A stretch of DNA of 64,000 nucleotides from Streptomyces umbrinus (GCF_030817415.1 NZ_JAUSZI010000002.1:5828001-5892000), one strand, 5' to 3'; counted from the stretch's first letter, positions 7,950 to 16,908 are shown. Numbers and translations are program-made. The notes: generated from the sequence alone by a model not told the origin.

Positions 7950-8436
7950 TCGCGCCTTCCCCCGATTCCCCCGATTCCCCCGACACCCCCATTGCCTCCG
8001 ATCCCTCCGACTCCTCGGAAGAGCCCAGCACCGCGATCGTGCCCTGCGCCACGGCGCACAGGCTCTCGGCGCCCTCGTCGTCCACGGTGGACAGGTCGCA
8101 GCGGCAGACGACGCGGGTGCGGCCGGCCCGGACGACCTGCGCGCGGGCCCGCAGCAGTACGCCCTCGGCCGGGCGCAGATAGTCGATGGTGAAGCCGGCG
8201 GTGATCAGCCGGGAGTGGGTCGCGGCGCCCGCGGCGAAGGTCAGCGCGTTGTCCGCGGCGTAACCCAGCACACCGCCGTGCAGGAAGCCGTACTGCTGGC
8301 GCAGGTCGTCGCGGATGTCCAGCTCGAGCGTCGCCTCACCGTCCCCGAAGGACACCAGTCGGGCACCGACCAGGTTGCTGAAGGGCTGGGCCGCCAGCAC
8401 CTTCTGGGCAGCCGCCAGATCCGGGATGTCACTCAC
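7933..8436 (-). CDS. PaaI-type hotdog-fold thioesterase
   Basis: A 167-residue protein with the hotdog fold: SFGDGEATLELDIRDDLRQQYGFLHGGVLGYAADNALTFAA. HGG with the following Asp is the usual active-site region, and the second half (AGFTIDYLRPAEGVLLRARAQVVRAGRTRVVCRCDL) is typical. It should hydrolyse acyl-CoA thioesters. The tail SEESEGSEAMGVSGESGESGEG is coded by short GATTCCCCC-type repeats and is probably a lineage-specific extension. Its 3' end overlaps the DUF2079 gene by 17 bp, convergently. It is divergent from a MarR gene with a palindrome between them. Confidence 0.85.
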   Translation of the reverse strand: MSDIPDLAAAQKVLAAQPFSNLVGARLVSFGDGEATLELDIRDDLRQQYGFLHGGVLGYAADNALTFAAGAATHSRLITAGFTIDYLRPAEGVLLRARAQVVRAGRTRVVCRCDLSTVDDEGAESLCAVAQGTIAVLGSSEESEGSEAMGVSGESGESGEGAIRGRA

Positions 8437-8459
8437 ACCACACCTCGCCTCACTTCACT

Positions 8460-8479
8460 TCACTTCACTAGTGAAGTGA
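8460..8479. promoter_or_regulatory. 20-bp perfect palindrome, probable MarR operator
   Basis: TCACTTCACTAGTGAAGTGA is perfectly self-complementary and sits between the divergent thioesterase and MarR genes. A run of CACTT units (CTCACTTCACTTCACTT) precedes it. MarR proteins typically bind such palindromes in their own intergenic region. Confidence 0.75.
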
Positions 8480-8517
8480 GAATCCCGCGCATCCGCCGGA
8501 TCTGTCAAGATCGCCCC

Positions 8518-8973
8518 ATGTCCGAGACCGGCCCCGACCCCGGGGACACCCCCGAGCCCGACCCGCGCCTCTTCTTCCATCTCCAGCGCGCGGCCCACCA
8601 GTTGCGTACGACCGCGGACCGGCGCTGTCTGGCCGCCGCCGGGATCACCACGGCGCAGCTCGGCGCGCTGTTCGCCGTGCGCGAGCAACCCGGCGTCACC
8701 CAGCGGGAGTTGGCCCGCACCCTGGGGCTGCGCGAGTCCGCCGTCACCGCGCTCGTCACCCGGCTCACCACGGCCGGTCTCGTCACCAAGCAGGCCCACC
8801 CGCGCGAACACCGGGCCGTGACACTGGAGTTGACGTCCGAGGGAGCCGGTGCCCTGCGCGCCGCCCAGCCCGAGATCGACCGCTTCAACGGCGAGATGCG
8901 GGCTCTTCTCGGCGAGGACGAGTTCGTACGCACCGCCGCGGCCCTCCGCCGACTGGCGCACTGGGAGTCCTGA
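8518..8973 (+). CDS. MarR family transcriptional regulator
   Basis: A 151-residue winged-helix protein: dimerisation helices (LFFHLQRAAHQLRTTADRRCLAAAG), helix-turn-helix VTQRELARTLGLRESAVTALVTRLTTAGLV, and wing KQAHPREHRAVTLELTSEG. The ATG at 8518 lies 38 bp from the palindrome at 8460-8479, and the ORF's longer upstream part is a shadow of the thioesterase. It probably represses itself and the divergent thioesterase. Its stop is 6 bp from the convergent CopC-CopD gene. Confidence 0.88.
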   Translation: MSETGPDPGDTPEPDPRLFFHLQRAAHQLRTTADRRCLAAAGITTAQLGALFAVREQPGVTQRELARTLGLRESAVTALVTRLTTAGLVTKQAHPREHRAVTLELTSEGAGALRAAQPEIDRFNGEMRALLGEDEFVRTAAALRRLAHWES

Positions 8974-8979
8974 CCGAGG

Positions 8980-10935
8980 TCAGCGGAGGATCTTCACCCG
9001 GCGCGTCTCCGACACCTGGTCGATGTCCGAGGTGCGGACGGTGACCTTCATCGTCCAGGTGCCCGGGATGGGCAGGTTGAGGGACGAGGTGCCCCAGTAG
9101 CCACCCTTGTCGGTGAGGCCGGCGTCGATCGGGCCGATCTTCTGGGAGGCGAGGGTGAAGGAGAGGCGGATCTCGGGGACCGTGGCGATGCCTCCGTCCG
9201 GACCGATGATGACCGCCTCGACCGTGTTCTCGCCGACACGGCCCGGTTCCAGGACGATCTGGACCTTGCCGTGGCCGCCCGGAGTACCGACGTCGAAGGG
9301 GATCAGCGTCGTCGACGCGGTCCGCTGACCGGCCGCCGCGGTCTCCTCGGCCGCCGCCGTCTCGATCTCGGCGCGCCCCGGCTGCGTACCGGTGAGAACC
9401 GTCGTGATCACCAGCACGACCACGCCCACGACGACCTCGGCCAGAACCGAGCGGCGCAGGGCACCGCGGCGGGCGCTGGGCAGAGAGGTCGGCCCGGACT
9501 CGTTGTCGGGCTTCTCGCCGGACCCGTCTCCGGCCGCGGCCGACGTGGACTCCCCCGACGTGGACTCCCTGGTGTCCCCACTCGAACCACCCGCCCCAGG
9601 GCCGGAGTCAGCGCCCCCGCCCGCACGCGCCCCCACCGTCTCCAGCACCGGGACCCGCAACGGCTCCTCCGCGTCCGTCAGCCGGCCCGTCCAGCGGCGC
9701 GAGAAACCCGCCGCCGCCAGCAGTACGACCACCGCGCACACCTTGGCGACCAGGATCCGGCCGTACGACGTGTCGAACACCGCGTCCCACGAGCCGAGCC
9801 CCCGCCAGGACTGGTAGACGCCGGTCAGCACCAGCACGCCGACCGAGGCGAACGCGAGGCGCGAGAAGAGGGCAACGGAGGCCGCCGAGAGCAGCGCCTC
9901 CGAGCGGTGGAGCGTGGTGAGGAGCGCCGCGAGACCGCCCAGCCAGACCGCCATCGCCAGCAGGTGCAGTACGGAGGAGGTCATCGCCAGGGGGACCTGG
10001 ATCCCGGCGGACGCGTGCTCGGCGGCCGCCCAGGTACCCGCCAGACCGACGGCGAGAAGCCCACCGACCGCGAGCACGACCGGCTTCGGCCGCACCTGTT
10101 CCTTCTCCGGACCCTCCGTCTCCGCCGATGCGCCCCGACCGACCCGTACGAGGAAGACCGCCGCCCCCGCAAGCAGTGCGAGCCGGGCCAGCAGGGCCCA
10201 GCCCGGCCTGCTGGTCAGGGTGTTCTCGATGAGTTCGGGGTCGAGGAGGGTGGAGGGGCCGGTGCCGCGCTCGTACGGGCCGCGGAACAGCAGGAGCGCG
10301 GCCGTCGTGGCGACGAGGACCCACCAGCCGGCCCGGACGAGTCCGCGCAGCGGCTCGGCGGAGGGCGGGCGGCAGACCAGGACGAAGGTGGCCGCGCCGA
10401 TGAGCAGGGCGACGGCGGCGTACGCGGCGTAGCGGGCGATGTCGTAGAGCGCGCCCGAGGCGGGGTTCACGGCCGGCTCGGCGGAGACGGACGCCGTGGT
10501 CTCGGACGGTTTGCCGATGGAGAAGGTGAAGGCACCCGAGATGGGGTGGCTGTCCGCCGAGACCACCCGCCAGGCCACGGTGTACGTACCGTCGGCCAGG
10601 CCGTCGTCGAGCGGCACCCGGACCGTGTCGGACCGGCCGGACGCGTGCTCGGTGTCGCCCGCGTTCACCCGGCGGTTCTCGGGGCTGAGGACGCGCACCG
10701 AGTCGTCGGTGATGCCGACCGACTCGGTGAAGGTCATGGTGACCTGCTTCGGCGCGGACTTGAGGACGGTTCCCTCACCGGGGGTCGTCTCGCGCACGGC
10801 CGAGTGGGCGGACGCCGGGCCCGCGCCGCCCAGCAGGAACAGCGTGCCCAGCAGGACGACGAGGGCGACTGCCCGGCGTGGCGCCGACACCCGTAGTACC
10901 CGTAGCACTCGGTGTATGCGGCGCACTCGGCCCAC
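8980..10935 (-). CDS. CopC-CopD fusion copper resistance/uptake protein (YcnJ-like)
   Basis: A 651-residue protein. A signal peptide (VALVVLLGTLFLLGGAGPASA) is followed by mature N-terminal His44 (HSAVRETTPGEGTVL), the usual Cu(II) ligand of CopC; a second ligand region is ADSHPISG. Residues 44-140 are CopC. About eight membrane segments follow (CopD, roughly 165-410), then a low-complexity linker rich in Gly/Ser/Glu (about 415-475), a further membrane helix (VVVGVVVLVITTVL) and an extracytoplasmic C-terminal beta domain. It is expected to bind copper outside and pass it across the membrane. It appears to be transcribed alone. Confidence 0.88.
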   Translation of the reverse strand: MGRVRRIHRVLRVLRVSAPRRAVALVVLLGTLFLLGGAGPASAHSAVRETTPGEGTVLKSAPKQVTMTFTESVGITDDSVRVLSPENRRVNAGDTEHASGRSDTVRVPLDDGLADGTYTVAWRVVSADSHPISGAFTFSIGKPSETTASVSAEPAVNPASGALYDIARYAAYAAVALLIGAATFVLVCRPPSAEPLRGLVRAGWWVLVATTAALLLFRGPYERGTGPSTLLDPELIENTLTSRPGWALLARLALLAGAAVFLVRVGRGASAETEGPEKEQVRPKPVVLAVGGLLAVGLAGTWAAAEHASAGIQVPLAMTSSVLHLLAMAVWLGGLAALLTTLHRSEALLSAASVALFSRLAFASVGVLVLTGVYQSWRGLGSWDAVFDTSYGRILVAKVCAVVVLLAAAGFSRRWTGRLTDAEEPLRVPVLETVGARAGGGADSGPGAGGSSGDTRESTSGESTSAAAGDGSGEKPDNESGPTSLPSARRGALRRSVLAEVVVGVVVLVITTVLTGTQPGRAEIETAAAEETAAAGQRTASTTLIPFDVGTPGGHGKVQIVLEPGRVGENTVEAVIIGPDGGIATVPEIRLSFTLASQKIGPIDAGLTDKGGYWGTSSLNLPIPGTWTMKVTVRTSDIDQVSETRRVKILR

Positions 10936-11095
10936 GTCGCCTCTCCCTACTGCTCGTCCTGCTCGCCCTGCACGTCCATGTACGTCTGCGGCTGTCCGCG
11001 GCTACGGCCTCGGTGGGAGTACGGATGTACGCGACACCTTGTTCAACACGGCCCGCGCCCGCACCGGCCGACCAGGACCGCCCGGGCACCGGCGT

Positions 11096-11989
11096 TCACC
11101 AGGTCGGCCGCGCCGACACCCCGCCGTCCACGACCAGGTCGTGCCCGGTGATCCAGGAGGCCATCGGCGAGGCGAGGAAGACACAGGCGTCGCCCACGTC
11201 CTCGGGACGCCCCAGCCTCCCGGTGGGCACCGCCTGTTGCCAGCGCCGTACGCCGTCGGGCCACGCCTGCGCGAGGCCCGCGCGGTCGATCAGCCCCGGG
11301 GAGACCGTGTTCACGCGGATTCCGTAGGGACCGTACTCCAGGGCCGCCGAGCGCGCGTGCGCGACGACGGCCGCCTTGGACGCGGAGTAGTGGGCGTGCA
11401 GGGGAGCGGGGTGTGTGGCCTCGATCGACGCGATGTGCGTGATGCTGCCCACAGGCCCACCGGACGAGCCCCGCCGGTCGCCCGGGTCACTCGGGCCGCC
11501 CGGGTCACTCAGGTCACTAGGACCGCTCTGCTCCCTCCCGTCGCGCATCGCCTCCACCGCCGCCTGCGTGCACGCGAACACGCTCGACACATTGGCGTCG
11601 ACCACCGCCCGCCAGTCCCCCGCCGTCATCCCGGGCAGCTCCTGGACCGGCTGTACGCCCGCGTTGTTGACCAGGGCCGTCAGCCGGCCGCCGCACCGGT
11701 CGGCCGCCTCGCGCACCAGGCGGTGGCACTCGTCCTCGATGGTCAGATCGGCACGCAGGGCGACGGCGCGTCCGCCCGAGCCGACAATGAGGTCGACGAC
11801 TTCACGGGCGGCCTCCGCGTTCGTACGGAAGTGGACGGCCACGGCCGCCCCCGCCTCGGCGAACCGCAGCGCGATGCCCCGGCCGATGCCGCCCGACGCT
11901 CCGGTGACGAGGGCGACCTGCCCGTCCAGAAGTCCACCGAGAAGTCCGCGGCGGTGTCCGTCGCGGTGTACGCCGTCCTGGCCGCTCAC
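11096..11989 (-). CDS. SDR family oxidoreductase
   Basis: A 297-residue short-chain dehydrogenase. The NAD(P)-binding motif is TGASGGIG, followed by NNAG, a Ser in GSITHIAS, and the catalytic YSASK (Y-x-x-x-K); the C-terminus IRVNTVSPG…WITGHDLVVDGG is classical. A low-complexity insert SGPSDLSDPGGPSDPGDRRG between the NNAG and Ser regions is unusual. The GTG at 11989 was chosen because it forms a GTGA overlap with the stop of the upstream cupin gene; longer starts read into that gene. The substrate is unknown. Confidence 0.87.
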   Translation of the reverse strand: MSGQDGVHRDGHRRGLLGGLLDGQVALVTGASGGIGRGIALRFAEAGAAVAVHFRTNAEAAREVVDLIVGSGGRAVALRADLTIEDECHRLVREAADRCGGRLTALVNNAGVQPVQELPGMTAGDWRAVVDANVSSVFACTQAAVEAMRDGREQSGPSDLSDPGGPSDPGDRRGSSGGPVGSITHIASIEATHPAPLHAHYSASKAAVVAHARSAALEYGPYGIRVNTVSPGLIDRAGLAQAWPDGVRRWQQAVPTGRLGRPEDVGDACVFLASPMASWITGHDLVVDGGVSARPTW

Positions 11990-12477
11990 GGGCGGCTCAG
12001 CGCGGCGATCCGCGCGGCCCGGTCCGGGTAGCGGGCGGTGAGTTCCGCCGCGTCCCCGTGCTCGTACCCCTCGTAGGTGAAACCGGGCGCCATCGTGCAC
12101 CCGAAGAACGACCAGCCGGTGGCGGTCGCGACCCGCGCGCCCATCCAGGTGCCTGCGGGCACGGTGTACTGGAGGTGCTGGCCGCGGAGGACGTCGGGGC
12201 CGAGCAGGACCGTACGGGACGTGCCGTCGGGGGACAGGAGCAGCATCTCCAGCGGATCCCCCAGGTAGAAGTGCCAGGTCTCGTCGGCGGGGAGTCGGTG
12301 GAGCGCGGAGAAGTCATCGGGTTCCGCGGTCAGGAGGACCACTATCGCGGACCCCTCGGGGCGGCCGTCGGGCCGTTCGGGACCCGCCCAGGTACGGGCG
12401 AAGAGACCGCCCTCCTTGGGGATGGGCTCCAGCTTGTAGTGGGCGACAAGGGCTTCGGGAGTGATGTCATGGACCAC
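11986..12477 (-). CDS. cupin domain protein (DUF985-like)
   Basis: A 163-residue protein with a single jelly-roll cupin of the DUF985 type: EGGLFARTWAG, a hydrophobic strand AIVVLLTAEPDDFSALHRLPADETWHFYLGDPLEMLLL, and TVPAGTWMGARVATATGWSFFGCTMAPGFTYEGYEHGD. The metal-site His residues in ALHR and ETWHFY are present. The family is often annotated as sugar-nucleotide epimerase-like but activities are not established. It is translationally coupled (GTGA) to the SDR gene. Confidence 0.82.
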   Translation of the reverse strand: MVHDITPEALVAHYKLEPIPKEGGLFARTWAGPERPDGRPEGSAIVVLLTAEPDDFSALHRLPADETWHFYLGDPLEMLLLSPDGTSRTVLLGPDVLRGQHLQYTVPAGTWMGARVATATGWSFFGCTMAPGFTYEGYEHGDAAELTARYPDRAARIAALSRP

Positions 12478-12577
12478 CTACCGACCATGCCCCAAAGGGA
12501 GTTGGCGATGCGCCAACCGGACCGCGACGCGCGGAACGCCCGGCGTCGCACCGAGGCAGTCGTCGCCCCCCTCGTCC

Positions 12578-15358
12578 CTAAAAACCCGCGGCTTCCCTTG
12601 TCAGGAACGCCAGTTGGGCCTTCTTCGCCGGCAGGTACACCTCCGGCAGGTCGATCTCCGGGAGCACGACCGGTGGACCGAGTACGAAGCCCTGGCGGGT
12701 CAGGCGGGTGATCGCCTTCGCGTTGCGGGTGTCGGGTTCGACCACGACCCGGCGCCGGTCGAGGACGCCCAGCACATACTCGGTGAACGCGGTCAGCAGC
12801 GCCGAGCTGTGCCCCGGCCGCTCGTCGCCCTCGCCGGCGGGCGCGATCAGCAGATGGACGCCGATGTCGCCCGGCTCCACCTCGTAGCACTCACCGACCC
12901 GGTCGGCCTCCGGCTCGTACGTCTGGAAGAGCGCGGCCGGCCGGCCGTCCAGGACGGCCAGGTAGGCGTGGTGGGTGTCGAGGGAGTCGAGATGCCGGTA
13001 CGTCTCCAGCACCTGCTCCCTGCCGAAGCCGCCCATGCCCCAGAACCGGGCACGCTCGGCCGTCACCCACGCATGGAGCACGTCCAGGTCGGCGTCCGGG
13101 TCCACACGCAGGACGCGGACCGTGCCGAGACCGTCGACGACCTGCTCGTGAACGGCCTCACGGCTCGCGGCGTACGGCTCTGACGTCATCGTTGTGTCCT
13201 CCATGAGCTGGGTCCAGTCGGTCACGACGGGGACGAGATCTCCCCGGACCCACAAGGGGAGTTGATCGCGGTGGTGCGGTGAATCCGGGACACCCGAGGC
13301 ACCGAACGGCACCACCCAGAGGCTGTTCTCGCGCCGCGCGACGTCCCACACATAGCGGGCGGCGGGACCGCGGGCGGCCCGGTCGGTGAGCCCCGGCACC
13401 GCGGAGGTGCACAGCACGCAGTCGTGGTCGCCGGAGAGCCCGGGCTCCCGTTCGTCGTACGAGGGGTCCGGCAGCGCCCGCCAGGAAGCGAGGCGGTGGG
13501 TGTCGCCCCACGTGCCCCTCGGCGGGTCCCCGGCCACCTCCTCCACGGCCGCCCTGACGACCTCGGCACGGTCGATCCCGTACAACTCCTCGGCCCTGAG
13601 CAGGCTTTCGAGTGCGAAGGCGATTCGGGGGACGAGTGCGAGCCAGGGGCGGAAGACTTCGGGGTACAGCGGGGGTTCGGCGAGGCGGGCCAGGGCGGGG
13701 TGGGCCGCGAGGCGGCGTACGACCGCGCCCCGGCCCGCCGCATAGGCGGCCGCCTCCGTGCTGTCGGCTGCCATGTGGCGGTCCCAGTGGAGGAGCCGGT
13801 CGCGCAGGGAGGCGGCCTCGGGGGTGAGGCCGTCGAGGGCGGCGAGGCGGTCCAACAGCGGGGCCGCGGAGGCGAGATGGGTGTCCATGTGGAGGGCGGC
13901 CATGTCGGCGGCGGACCAGTCCCGCCGGGTGCCGAGGAGTGCGCGCAGCCGGGTGGCCCGGTGGGGCGGGGCGAACTCGACACCGAGCGGGGTCGCCGGG
14001 CCGCGCTGGTTCGCCATCACCGCGATGCCGTCGTCGACCGTGCCGCGCGGCATGGGGGCGTACCAGCCGCGCCACTCGTGCCCGGGCTCCCAGGCGTTGA
14101 CGATCCGCGTGCGGTTGTCCTCGCTCCGGACCGGGACCCTGCCCGCGACCCGGTGCAGCAGACCGCCCTCGGCGTCGGCGGCCTGGACGACGTTGACGGG
14201 TTCGGCCCAGTCGTCGAACGCGCGGTCCACGTCGGCGACCCGGCGGGCGCGGAGGAGGGGGAGGAGGGAGGAGAAGCCGAGGTCCTCGGTGACTCGGGGC
14301 GGGTGGCGGAGACTGAGGGGGGCGGTCGAGGCGTCGCCGCCGCGGTCCCTGCCGCTGCCACCGTCCGTGTCGCCGTCGCCGTCGCTGTACGGGTCCGTGT
14401 CGCTGTACGGGTCCGTGTCGCCGTACGGGTCCGTGTCGCCGTTGATGACCACCGGGCCGCGGTCGGTCTCGATCACTTCCACCTCAACGGGGTCGCCGCC
14501 GGCCACCTCGATGAACTCGGTGTGGCGGGAGGCGGGGTGCCAGGCCCCGTCCGGGCCGAGCGCCTCCACCCGGTCGCCGTGGCCGGTCCGCCGGAGCCGC
14601 TCGCGGTACAGGTCCTGGCAGTCGGCCATCGCGTTGGTGATCGACCAGGCGACCGTGCCCGTGTGGCCGAAGTGGGCGATGCCCGGGACGCCCGGCACGG
14701 CGAGGCCGATGACGTCGAACTCCGGGCAGGACAGGCGGATCTGCTGGTAGACGCCGAGGGCCTCGATGTAGCGGTGGGGGTCGCCGGCGATGACCGGCCC
14801 GCCGGTGGCGGTGCGCTCGCCGGTGACGAGCCAGCCGTTGCTGCCGGAGGTGCCGGGTCCGTCGGTGGCGAAGAGGCCGACCGCGTCCGGACCGAGATGG
14901 CGTACGACCTCCTCGCGCCAGAGCTTGGCCGGGAACCCGGCGAAGAGGATGTGCGTGGCGAGCCAGACGCCGAGCGGGGTCCAGGGTTCCCAGTGGTCGG
15001 GGGCGAGGCCGACGCTCGCGAACTCGGGGGCGCGGCGGGCGCCTTCGGGCAGGCCCTGGTTGACCCCGTCGACGTACGCCCGGACCCAGGCGGCCGTCTC
15101 GGGGTCCCGTCTCTCCAGGGCGGTGAAGCAGCGTCTCGCCGTGTCGTCGAGCCGGGCCTGTCTCGCGAACCGGTCCCAGCCGAGCGCGTCCGCGCCGAGG
15201 AACGCGGCCGAGGTGCCGCGCGCCCGGTGCCGTTCGACCTCCAGCTGCCAGGCGCGGTCGTGGGCGGTGGCCAGGCCCTGGGCGTGGGCGAGTTCACGCG
15301 CGTCGCCCGCGCGCAGATGTGGGACACCCCAGGCATCACGGTAGATCTCGACGGTCAC
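12578..15358 (-). CDS. penicillin-acylase family protein fused to a GNAT acetyltransferase
   Basis: A single 926-residue frame. Residues 1-720 are an Ntn-hydrolase of the penicillin acylase family: YRDAWGVPHLRAGDARELAHAQG at the start, and the nucleophile Ser173 in GSNGW, where autocleavage would occur. There is no signal peptide, unlike periplasmic members. Residues 724-926 are a GNAT domain resembling siderophore acetyltransferases of the IucB/RhbD/MbtK type (RFWGMGGFGREQVLETYRHLD…, VVVEPDTRNAKAI, LPAKKAQLAFL). An internal ATG at 13189 preceded by GGAG could give separate GNAT protein, but there is no stop between the domains. An acidic repeat insert (DTDPYSDTDPYS) is near residue 310. A DmdR/IdeR iron box lies 20 bp upstream of the start. 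Involvement in siderophore processing is inferred. Confidence 0.85.
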   Translation of the reverse strand: MTVEIYRDAWGVPHLRAGDARELAHAQGLATAHDRAWQLEVERHRARGTSAAFLGADALGWDRFARQARLDDTARRCFTALERRDPETAAWVRAYVDGVNQGLPEGARRAPEFASVGLAPDHWEPWTPLGVWLATHILFAGFPAKLWREEVVRHLGPDAVGLFATDGPGTSGSNGWLVTGERTATGGPVIAGDPHRYIEALGVYQQIRLSCPEFDVIGLAVPGVPGIAHFGHTGTVAWSITNAMADCQDLYRERLRRTGHGDRVEALGPDGAWHPASRHTEFIEVAGGDPVEVEVIETDRGPVVINGDTDPYGDTDPYSDTDPYSDGDGDTDGGSGRDRGGDASTAPLSLRHPPRVTEDLGFSSLLPLLRARRVADVDRAFDDWAEPVNVVQAADAEGGLLHRVAGRVPVRSEDNRTRIVNAWEPGHEWRGWYAPMPRGTVDDGIAVMANQRGPATPLGVEFAPPHRATRLRALLGTRRDWSAADMAALHMDTHLASAAPLLDRLAALDGLTPEAASLRDRLLHWDRHMAADSTEAAAYAAGRGAVVRRLAAHPALARLAEPPLYPEVFRPWLALVPRIAFALESLLRAEELYGIDRAEVVRAAVEEVAGDPPRGTWGDTHRLASWRALPDPSYDEREPGLSGDHDCVLCTSAVPGLTDRAARGPAARYVWDVARRENSLWVVPFGASGVPDSPHHRDQLPLWVRGDLVPVVTDWTQLMEDTTMTSEPYAASREAVHEQVVDGLGTVRVLRVDPDADLDVLHAWVTAERARFWGMGGFGREQVLETYRHLDSLDTHHAYLAVLDGRPAALFQTYEPEADRVGECYEVEPGDIGVHLLIAPAGEGDERPGHSSALLTAFTEYVLGVLDRRRVVVEPDTRNAKAITRLTRQGFVLGPPVVLPEIDLPEVYLPAKKAQLAFLTREAAGF
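14382..14435 (-). repeat. 18-bp tandem repeat in the acylase gene, 3 copies
   Basis: Three head-to-tail copies of an 18-bp unit (TCGCTGTACGGGTCCGTG) code for the DTDPYS/G units of the acylase insert. The length is a multiple of three, so copy-number change would keep the frame. Confidence 0.85.
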
Positions 15359-15377
15359 CCTGTGTCTCCCATGTGGA

Positions 15378-15396
15378 TTAGGTTAGGCTCACCTAA
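15378..15396. promoter_or_regulatory. iron box (DmdR/IdeR operator)
   Basis: TTAGGTTAGGCTCACCTAA matches the 19-bp consensus of actinobacterial iron boxes essentially perfectly. It lies between the divergent acylase-GNAT and siderophore-interacting protein genes and could repress both when iron is plentiful. Confidence 0.9.
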
Positions 15397-15436
15397 GTAA
15401 GGTGCGCCGGAATCGTACGCGAAGGGTGAAGACGTC

Positions 15437-16165
15437 ATGGGGCAGGGTCACGGCTGGGAGGGCGCGGTCCTCAAACTGTTCCGGGGCAAGGACTTCGAGT
15501 TCACGGTCACGGGAGCGGCGGACGTCACCGAGCACTACCGCCGGGTGCACCTCACCGACGGCGGCATGCTCGCGGCGACCGGGGTGCACCCGACGATGTG
15601 GGTGCGACTGTGGTTCGACAACGCGGGCAAGCCGCACCAGCGGGCGTACACACTCGTGGATCCGGATCCGGACGCGGGGACCTTCAGCCTGGAGTTCGCG
15701 CTGCACGAGGGGTGCGCGAGCGACTGGGCGCGGGCCGCGAAGCCCGGGGACACGATCGAGGCGACGGTCCAGGGCACGGGCTTCACGGACCCGGACCCGG
15801 CACCCTCCCACGTCCTGGCGATCGGCGACACGGCCTCCCTCCCCGCGCTCAACTCCCTTCTCGGGGCGGTGGGTTCGGCGCCCACGACGATCTGGTTCGA
15901 GTCGGCGGAGGGCCTGGACGGCCTGCCCCTCCAGGCGGACCCGGACCGCCATGACGTCCGTACGGTCCCCCGGCTCGACAAGGGCGCGCACCTGGTGGCC
16001 CAGGTGAAGGAGGCCGTGCCGGAACTTCTGAAGGACGCGGCCGACCCGTACGTCTGGATCGCCTGCGACACGGCGACGACGCGGGCGCTTGCCGCCTACT
16101 TCCGCAAGGAGCTGGCGCTGCCCAAACAGCGGGTGAACGCGCTGGGGTACTGGCGCGCGGCCTGA
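15437..16165 (+). CDS. siderophore-interacting protein (FAD-dependent ferric-siderophore reductase family)
   Basis: A 242-residue cytoplasmic flavoprotein of the SIP/ViuB family. An N-terminal FAD-binding beta-barrel carries the RAYTLVDPDPDAG motif (R-x-Y-T), followed by the phosphate-binding region HEGCASDWARAAKPGD and an NAD(P)H-binding-like half ending ALPKQRVNALGYWRAA. These proteins reduce Fe(III)-siderophores to release iron. It is divergent from the acylase-GNAT gene across a perfect iron box, so expression should rise on iron starvation. Confidence 0.92.
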   Translation: MGQGHGWEGAVLKLFRGKDFEFTVTGAADVTEHYRRVHLTDGGMLAATGVHPTMWVRLWFDNAGKPHQRAYTLVDPDPDAGTFSLEFALHEGCASDWARAAKPGDTIEATVQGTGFTDPDPAPSHVLAIGDTASLPALNSLLGAVGSAPTTIWFESAEGLDGLPLQADPDRHDVRTVPRLDKGAHLVAQVKEAVPELLKDAADPYVWIACDTATTRALAAYFRKELALPKQRVNALGYWRAA

Positions 16166-16189
16166 GCGGCCACGCGCGATGATCGGAGC

Positions 16190-16783
16190 ATGGACGCCAC
16201 GCTTCACCTAGCCCAGCAGCCCGAGGCCGACGAACTGCTCGGCCGCAGCCCGCTCGCCGCGCTCGTAGGCATGCTCCTCGACCAGCAGGTTCCGATGGAG
16301 TGGGCCTTCGCGGGCCCGTACACGATCGCGCAGCGCCTCGGCACGGACGATCTCGACGCGCACGAGATCGCGGCGCACGACCCCGAGGCCTTCGCGGCGC
16401 TGCTGTCCGAGAAGCCGGCCGTGCACCGCTACCCGGGCTCGATGGCGAAGCGGATCCAGCAGCTGTGCCAGTACCTCGTGGAGCACTACGAAGGGGACGC
16501 GGCGAAGGTCTGGGAGGGCGTGAAGACCGGCGAGGAACTCCTCCGCCGTCTCAAGGAGCTGCCCGGCTTCGGCGCCCAGAAGGCGCAGATCTTCCTCGCG
16601 CTGCTGGGCAAGCAGCTCGGCGTACGCCCGAAGGGCTGGCGCGAGGCGGCCGGTGCGTACGGGGAGGACAAGTCCTTCCGCTCGGTCGCCGACATCACGG
16701 GGCCGGAATCGCTGGTGAAGGTACGGGCGCACAAGCAGGAGATGAAGGCGGCGGCGAAGGCGGCGAAGGCCTCCGGCAAGTGA
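16190..16783 (+). CDS. HhH-GPD family DNA glycosylase-like protein
   Basis: A 197-residue protein with the helix-hairpin-helix segment LLRRLKELPGFGAQKAQIFLALLGKQLG, typical of endonuclease III-type base-excision glycosylases. The N-terminal half (LVGMLLDQQVPMEWAFAGPYTIAQRLG) is the usual helical bundle. The catalytic Asp expected 15-25 residues after the HhH is not obvious, and no FeS cysteines are present, so activity is uncertain. It starts 24 bp after the SIP gene. A Lys/Ala-rich tail ends the protein. Confidence 0.85.
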   Translation: MDATLHLAQQPEADELLGRSPLAALVGMLLDQQVPMEWAFAGPYTIAQRLGTDDLDAHEIAAHDPEAFAALLSEKPAVHRYPGSMAKRIQQLCQYLVEHYEGDAAKVWEGVKTGEELLRRLKELPGFGAQKAQIFLALLGKQLGVRPKGWREAAGAYGEDKSFRSVADITGPESLVKVRAHKQEMKAAAKAAKASGK

Positions 16784-16908
16784 GGGCCCGCGGCGCGTAG
16801 GCGACCCGCGGCGCGTAGGAGGGGGCTGCGAGGGGACGGCCGGGGGAGGGGTCAGTCGGTCGGCCGTCCCGGGTGGCGGGGTGCCGGACGCCGGTCCGAG
16901 CATGGAGC

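Noticed and set aside
13424..15400. 658-residue plus-strand ORF opposite the acylase-GNAT gene
   Set aside because: Low-complexity Gly/Val/Arg/Ala composition, no RBS and no recognisable domain; it is the antisense shadow of a well-supported gene.
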